Translations under genes and position numbers: made by a program
Assembly: GCA_030066655.1 (NCBI GenBank)
Contig: JASJBE010000046.1
Span: forward strand, 1 to 33,394
Source of the DNA: Woeseiaceae bacterium
Lineage (GTDB): Bacteria; Pseudomonadota; Gammaproteobacteria; Steroidobacterales; Woeseiaceae
DNA: 33,394 bases
Direction of reading: 5' to 3'
The notes under the pieces: model-generated
What the model saw: only the letters and a program-made list of their open reading frames with translations
Told to the model about the DNA's origin: nothing
Databases searched by the model: none
In this document: positions 29,691-33,394 of the stretch, one piece after another
Numbering within the stretch: position 1 is the stretch's first letter
How the letters are laid out: the number at the start of each line of letters is the position of its first letter

Positions 29691-29760
29691 TAACTCTGTC
29701 ACTCCGGGCATAACTCCGTCACTTTTCGCCGTGGACAAAGCAGCGAAACCCCGTCACTTC
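29691..29760 (+). repeat. Three direct tags of the AACTCCGTCACTT type
   Basis: TAACTCTGTCACT (29691-29703), TAACTCCGTCACTT (29711-29724) and AACCCCGTCACTTC (29747-29760) are close variants in the same orientation. On the opposite strand they read AGTGACGGAGTTA. They resemble in design the TTAAAAGTGTCGGA tags and GGGGTCGAACC tags elsewhere in the window. They mark the junction between the cassette side and the atpD relic. Confidence 0.6.
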
Positions 29761-29924
29761 TTGACGAACTGTCGACTCAACGCACCAAATTGGCCCGCGG
29801 TCGGCCTGTTCGGCGGCACTGACGCGCTTCCCATTCGACCAGTTAATTTCCTTTCTGGCCGTCGCTCGCCATAGTCAATTCTGGTCAATAGCGGGAGAAA
29901 TCTCTGTCGAGTGACGTCAATCAG

Positions 29925-29996
29925 AATCCGGAGCAGCTGTTTTACATGGTCGGCACGATCGACGAGGCTGTCGAGAACGCGAAGAACTTCCAGTAG
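29925..29996 (+). pseudogene. atpD: Relic of atpD 3' end
   Basis: In frame 0, up to a TAG at 29994, the DNA encodes NPEQLFYMVG followed by [13 protein letters not shown]. From the proline, 19 of 22 residues match the C-terminus of the intact AtpD ending at 18449. The upstream frame stops at 29889, so about 435 codons are missing. A short VGLFGGT-coding stretch at 29800-29817 resembles the AtpD region just before its P-loop but may be chance. The relic is directly followed by an intact atpC, preserving the atpD-atpC order. Confidence 0.85.
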
Positions 29997-30032
29997 TCGC
30001 CTGGCGATCACAGCAGAACCACAGGAAACAGC

Positions 30033-30449
30033 ATGGCAACCATCGAAGTCGACACCGTCTCCGCCGAAGGTGAGATTCACTCGGGAGACGCCGCGATGGT
30101 ATTCGCACCGGGGAAGATGGATGAGGTGGGCATCGCGCCGCGTCACGCGCCGATGCTGACGCCGTCGAGGCGGGGCGAAGTCTGCGTGCAGGACGAGGCC
30201 GGCACGGGAGACAGCTATTACATCACGGGCGGCATGCTCGAGGTGCAGCCGCACATCGTTACGGTGCTGGCCGACACGGCGCTGCGCGGTGACCAGCTTG
30301 ACGAAGCGGCAGCGCTGGCTGCGCAGCAGAAAGCCGAAGAGGCGCTCAAGGGTGCGTCTGAGGAAACTGATGCTGCGCGCGCGACGGCCAAGCTTGCCGA
30401 AGCTCGGGCACGCTACCGCGCGGCGCAGAATCTCAAAGGTCAACGATAG
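30033..30449 (+). CDS. atpC: Second ATP synthase epsilon subunit (orphan AtpC paralogue)
   Basis: A 138-residue epsilon subunit. By hand alignment about 95 of 138 positions (69%) match the operon copy, including VSAEGEIHSG, EVGIAPRHAPMLTP, VTVLADTA and LAEARARY. The C-terminal inhibitory helices are present; the lysine-rich tail is shorter and the 51-62 loop is divergent. It has an AGGAAACAGC ribosome binding site and an undamaged frame, so it may be expressed, but no promoter is obvious. No other intact atp gene accompanies it. It may be a leftover of a duplicated or acquired atp operon, or a kept alternative epsilon. Confidence 0.9.
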   Translation: MATIEVDTVSAEGEIHSGDAAMVFAPGKMDEVGIAPRHAPMLTPSRRGEVCVQDEAGTGDSYYITGGMLEVQPHIVTVLADTALRGDQLDEAAALAAQQKAEEALKGASEETDAARATAKLAEARARYRAAQNLKGQR

Positions 30450-30459
30450 AGCGTCTTTT

Positions 30460-30494
30460 GGCAGCGCACGCGCCGCTACGCGCGCGTGACTGCC
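30460..30494. other. Long hairpin after the second atpC
   Basis: GGCAG (30460-30464) pairs with CTGCC (30490-30494) and CACGCGC (30467-30473) with GCGCGTG (30482-30488), around an 8-base loop. No T-run follows on either strand, so it is not a standard intrinsic terminator, but it would end or protect the atpC mRNA. Confidence 0.45.
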
Positions 30495-30613
30495 CGACGT
30501 CCTCGTTGCTCATATCGGCCGCTTGCAGCGCCGGTATTTTCTCGACCCAGGCCTTTCCCACTCGCAATTCCTGTCCGCCAGTGAGAATCGCAAATGCGTA
30601 TACTCACAGTTAC

Positions 30614-31828
30614 ATGAAATCTCTGACTATGCGCACCCACATCTCCCGACTTCTCGGCACCCTGATCACGGTCCTCCCGACAGTGCCATGCTGGGCAGAG
30701 AACGCGGATCCGAACATCGACAGCAAGCTGCCGGGCGCGGATGCATCGGCACTGCCCGGCGACGGAGGCGTCGACCTGGAAGACGTGACCCTGGTCGGTA
30801 ACCCGTTGCGGCGTGTGCTCAGCAACTGGCCCGAAGATCTCGTAGTCGCACCCGTACCCGGCCGCTCTCCGCAGATGGGCTGGGAGCTGACACTGGCCGG
30901 CACCTATTTTATCGGCAAGCGATCAGAGGACGCGCCACCGCCATCGATGGTCGGCGGATTCGCGATGTTTAGCGAGAACGGCAGTTATATTTACGGCGGC
31001 GGCGCTAACCTGCACCTCTTGGACGATCAGCTACGCGTCGGGGTCGGGGCCGGTTATATGGACGTTCGCTACCGCTATTACGGCATTGGCCAGGATGTCA
31101 ATGAGACAGATCTGAACGTCGATGTTGTAATGCGTGCGCCCCTGTATTTCGGCAGCGCGAGCTGGCGCGTCTGGAACAAGCTGTACATTGGGCTCGGCTA
31201 CATCGGCGGTGATGTCGAATCGAGCCTGCGGTTTGATCTACCCGTCGACCCGTTTCCCGACGTGTCCCTTGACCTCAGAATTGGCGGGATCGAGCTGCCC
31301 TTCGAATACGATGCGCGAGACCACGAACAATTTCCGCGCAATGGCTGGTTAATCGATGGCGGCGTCACTCTTTACAGAGAGTCAGTTGGCAGTGATTTCA
31401 ATGCCGACACGACGGAGCTTACGATCAACCGCTACCTGCCCGTTCGTGAACACGATGTTCTGGCGTTGCGCGCCTATATGCATGCGACCAGCGGCGATGC
31501 GCCGTTTTTTTTGTTGAGCGCTTTCGGTGGCGCCACCGACCTGCGTGGCTACCCGTCAGGACGCTACCGCGACCGCATGATGTATGCATTGCAGGGCGAG
31601 TATCGCTGGCAAGTCAACGACAAATGGATCCTGACGGGTTTCGCGGGTTTCGGTGAGGTCGCCGAGAAGTTTTCGGATTTCGCGTCAGCGTCAGACAACC
31701 TGTTGCCGGCGGTGGGTATAGGCGCCCGTCGCGTGCTGTCGCAGAAACACCGCGTCAGCCTGTCGCTGGATCTCGCGAGCGGCAAGGACGGTACTGAATT
31801 CTATGTCGGCGTTGGTGAGGCGTTCTGA
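30614..31828 (+). CDS. Outer-membrane beta-barrel protein, Omp85/BamA-type surface antigen domain
   Basis: A 404-residue exported protein. The signal peptide is MKSLTMRTHISRLLGTLITV followed by LPTVPCWA; an inner ATG at 30629 is equally possible, and the longer frame from 30458 crosses the hairpin after atpC. The mature part alternates amphipathic strands. FGGATDLRGYPSGRYRDRMM at about 318-337 matches the conserved L6 RGY-GRYRD loop of Omp85/BamA/TamA barrels, and the protein ends in phenylalanine (YVGVGEAF), as in barrel insertion signals. No POTRA domain is visible, so this is a barrel-only member, 16 strands at most. Its function, whether secretion, lipid export or enzyme anchoring, is unknown. 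Confidence 0.82.
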   Translation: MKSLTMRTHISRLLGTLITVLPTVPCWAENADPNIDSKLPGADASALPGDGGVDLEDVTLVGNPLRRVLSNWPEDLVVAPVPGRSPQMGWELTLAGTYFIGKRSEDAPPPSMVGGFAMFSENGSYIYGGGANLHLLDDQLRVGVGAGYMDVRYRYYGIGQDVNETDLNVDVVMRAPLYFGSASWRVWNKLYIGLGYIGGDVESSLRFDLPVDPFPDVSLDLRIGGIELPFEYDARDHEQFPRNGWLIDGGVTLYRESVGSDFNADTTELTINRYLPVREHDVLALRAYMHATSGDAPFFLLSAFGGATDLRGYPSGRYRDRMMYALQGEYRWQVNDKWILTGFAGFGEVAEKFSDFASASDNLLPAVGIGARRVLSQKHRVSLSLDLASGKDGTEFYVGVGEAF

Positions 31829-31829
31829 C

Positions 31830-32222
31830 GTCGGAACCGCAGCTTGCACCGCGGCTCTTCCAGTTGCGGTAGCGACATACTTCGCACTTGGCGAGTCATC
31901 GGCAGGCGCTGCCACGTGGGGTAAAAAGCGGGTCGGTCTTCGCGTGCTTGACGTCGGAGGCGGGCACCTCGGTCGAGGCAAGACTTTTGCGCGCGCATTC
32001 CTCAAATTCCTGCCGTGGCAAAAGGCCCATACGGCGATGTTTCACATCCCGGGATTTCCAATGGCGTCCACAAGCCCGCCAACCTGGACTATCGTGCTTC
32101 TCATTGCGGTATGGGTGCTGGTCGCCGTTTACCTTGCTGGTCTGACTTCCTTCTTGGACAGCCGCACCGTCTATGATCGCCTGGTCGGTTCCTGCGTAGT
32201 CGCTAGCCCAGGCAGCGCGTGA
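31830..32222 (+). pseudogene. RDD-family membrane protein, 5'-truncated
   Basis: The frame ending at 32222 encodes PVAVATYFALGESSAGAATW, then GKKRVGLRVLDVGGG, KFLPWQKAHTAMFH, a membrane helix (WTIVLLIAVWVLVAVYLAGL) and RTVYDRLVGSCVV. This is the order of the central and C-terminal parts of RDD proteins (ES..ATWGK, KFLPWxxAH, DrLaGt.VV). The N-terminal half with the RDD motif and first helix is missing. The frame could start only at an ATG at 31803 inside the barrel gene, which is not RDD sequence. The join lies at or just after the end of the barrel gene. It may be a decayed gene or a translated remnant. Confidence 0.65.
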
Positions 32223-32310
32223 CAGCGTTCCTCGGGTAGCTGCCCGCCAAGTCCTGCCGCGTCGATGTTTTGAGCTAGAATGACGGCCCGCATCCGAGTG
32301 CGAGTGCCCA

Positions 32311-33054
32311 ATGCCTTTCCTGAGTGAAGAAAGACTGAGCGACCTGCCGACCAAAGACGGTTTCCGGCTACGCGGCATAGACATGACGCGAACGGAGACG
32401 TTCACCGACGCTGCGTTTGCTTTTGCTCTAACGCTGCTGGTTGTGTCGATCGACGCTATCCCGACGACATATGAGGAGCTTTGGCTTGCCGTGCAGGGCG
32501 TCCCTGCCTTCGGCCTCGCGTGCGCACTGCTATTTCTGTTCTGGCATGGTCACTGGAGCTGGAGTCGTCGCTTTGGCCTCGAGGACCTCCCTTCGATGGT
32601 TCTGAGCTACGTCCTTGTGTTCGTGATGTTGTTTTACGTCTATCCGATGAAGTTCGTCACGTCGATTTTCGTTGGCTGGATAACGGACCAGCGGGTCGAT
32701 GTTGGCGCGACGATCAACTCCGCCGAGGAGCTGTACGGTATCTTCACGATCTACAGCATCGGTTTTGTAGCGCTGTGCTTCGTCGTGCTGTCACTGAACC
32801 TGCGCGCCTGGGCCCTGCGAGATGAACTTCGACTCAATACGATCGAGCGTCACACGACGCGCACCGAAATCGGTACGTGGATGCTCCTTTCGTCGGTCGG
32901 CTTCCTTGCCATCCTGCTGGGCCTGTTTAGTTCGCCACACCTGTTGACCGTGCCCGGCTGGGCATACATGTTGCTTCCGATACTGATGCCCGCGTGGGGC
33001 ATTCACCGCGGCCGCCAGCTCGAGCGGCTGCTCAAGCACGAGCAGAGCGAGTAG
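32311..33054 (+). CDS. TMEM175/DUF1211 family membrane protein (putative potassium channel)
   Basis: A 247-residue protein with about six membrane helices. Near residues 26-45 it has TRTETFTDAAFAFALTLLVV, the pattern RxxxFxDAxFAxAxTLLV of the TMEM175/DUF1211 family, whose members form potassium-selective channels in bacteria and lysosomes. The FSD-type motif reads FTD here. FWHGHWSW in the third helix and the C-terminal hydrophobic pairs are consistent. The first 24 residues before MTRTETF may be a true extension; an in-frame ATG at 32383 is the alternative start. Physiological role not shown by context. Confidence 0.78.
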   Translation: MPFLSEERLSDLPTKDGFRLRGIDMTRTETFTDAAFAFALTLLVVSIDAIPTTYEELWLAVQGVPAFGLACALLFLFWHGHWSWSRRFGLEDLPSMVLSYVLVFVMLFYVYPMKFVTSIFVGWITDQRVDVGATINSAEELYGIFTIYSIGFVALCFVVLSLNLRAWALRDELRLNTIERHTTRTEIGTWMLLSSVGFLAILLGLFSSPHLLTVPGWAYMLLPILMPAWGIHRGRQLERLLKHEQSE

Positions 33055-33071
33055 AGAGCACGTTCTAAAAA

Positions 33072-33226
33072 GGGGTCGGACCGATTTACCCGGAACAAAA
33101 TGGGGTCGAACCAAAAAGGGGTCGAACCGATTTTCCGAAGGTGGTGGCGCTTAGATGGGGAGAGGCATGAAACGGGTTTCTGCAGCGAGAGTATTTTCTG
33201 CGCCTTTCGAAATGTGGTTCGACCCC
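33072..33226. repeat. Cluster of GGGGTCGAACC tags with inverted copy
   Basis: GGGGTCGGACC (33072-33082), GGGGTCGAACC (33102-33112) and GGGGTCGAACC (33118-33128) lie in direct orientation, each after an A-rich run. An exact inverted copy, GGTTCGACCCC, is at 33216-33226. The inner 87 bp has no gene. A-run plus GGGGTC tags of this sort are seen beside Y1-transposase relics in related genomes; no transposase is found here. The cluster lies in the 230-bp convergent gap after the TMEM175-like gene. Confidence 0.65.
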
Positions 33227-33284
33227 TATTCCCCGTGTCAGGTCGTCGAATATAGCCCGATTCAGAAACCGCCTGCCTAAAAGT

Positions 33285-33394
33285 TCACGGAGAAAAAACA
33301 GACATTCGTTTCGACGTGCCGGCTCCGCCAGCCTCCGTCGCACCGGCAACAACGTAGATGCTGTCGCCGACCGTCACCGCTCCCAGGCCGTGAC
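33285..33394 (-). CDS. Kelch-repeat protein, C-terminal end
   Basis: On the minus strand the frame entering from the window edge encodes HGLGAVTVGDSIYVVAGATE and then AGGAGTSKRMSVFSP before a TGA at 33285-33287. RHGLGAV.VGDxIYVxxG is the signature of a Kelch blade as in galactose-oxidase-like propellers, and this is the last blade and tail. Only 35 residues are inside the window, so full length, export signal and role are unknown. Confidence 0.65.
   Translation of the reverse strand, partial: HGLGAVTVGDSIYVVAGATEAGGAGTSKRMSVFSP

Noticed and set aside
29754..30443. Minus-strand open frame (229 codons) over the second atpC
   Set aside because: Fully antisense to atpC and the atpD relic, which have clear homology on the plus strand.

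Overview
The window is high-GC chromosomal DNA that looks like a gammaproteobacterium, probably a marine lineage of the Woeseia kind. The lineage is an inference from gene families, REP-type repeats and gene order; no rRNA or tRNA gene is present to confirm it. The block rsmG-parA-parB-atpIBEFHAGDC-glmU-glmS is the classic arrangement close to the replication origin in gammaproteobacteria.

Layout. (1) 1-612: 5' part of a DUF945/YdgA-like gene on the minus strand. (2) 800-7184: a diheme cytochrome c, an MBL-fold hydrolase and an AcuI-type reductase, then prpB-prpC-prpD of the 2-methylcitrate cycle. AcuI would make propionyl-CoA and PrpC/PrpD/PrpB would oxidise it to pyruvate and succinate. prpB has its own candidate promoter with a perfect palindrome just downstream. 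(3) 7204-9174: an exported S9 peptidase where mnmG/gidA might be expected. (4) 9258-11481: rsmG, parA, parB. (5) 11578-18892: a complete F1Fo ATP synthase operon with a good sigma70 promoter, a terminator-like hairpin in its leader, and REP elements between atpA and atpG. (6) 19008-21711: a membrane-anchored TolB-like/TPR protein and an unknown lipoprotein, lying between atpC and glmU. (7) 22023-25304: glmU and glmS, the UDP-GlcNAc pathway.

The region after glmS is accessory. A cassette of about 4.2 kb (AraC regulator, SDR, aldo/keto reductase, alpha/beta hydrolase, terminator) is enclosed by near-perfect 22-bp inverted repeats and contains no transposase. It is followed by short GTCAC-type direct repeats, a relic of the 3' end of atpD, and a second intact atpC about 69% identical to the first. 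Next come an Omp85-type outer-membrane barrel gene, a 5'-truncated RDD-family pseudogene, a TMEM175/DUF1211 channel-like gene, a cluster of GGGGTCGAACC tags, and the 3' end of a Kelch-repeat gene at the right edge.

The most notable features are the transposase-less inverted-repeat cassette beside glmS, the orphan second epsilon subunit with its atpD tail, and the REP hairpins interrupting two metabolic operons. I see no CRISPR array, phage, toxin-antitoxin or recognisable defence genes, and no complete transposase.
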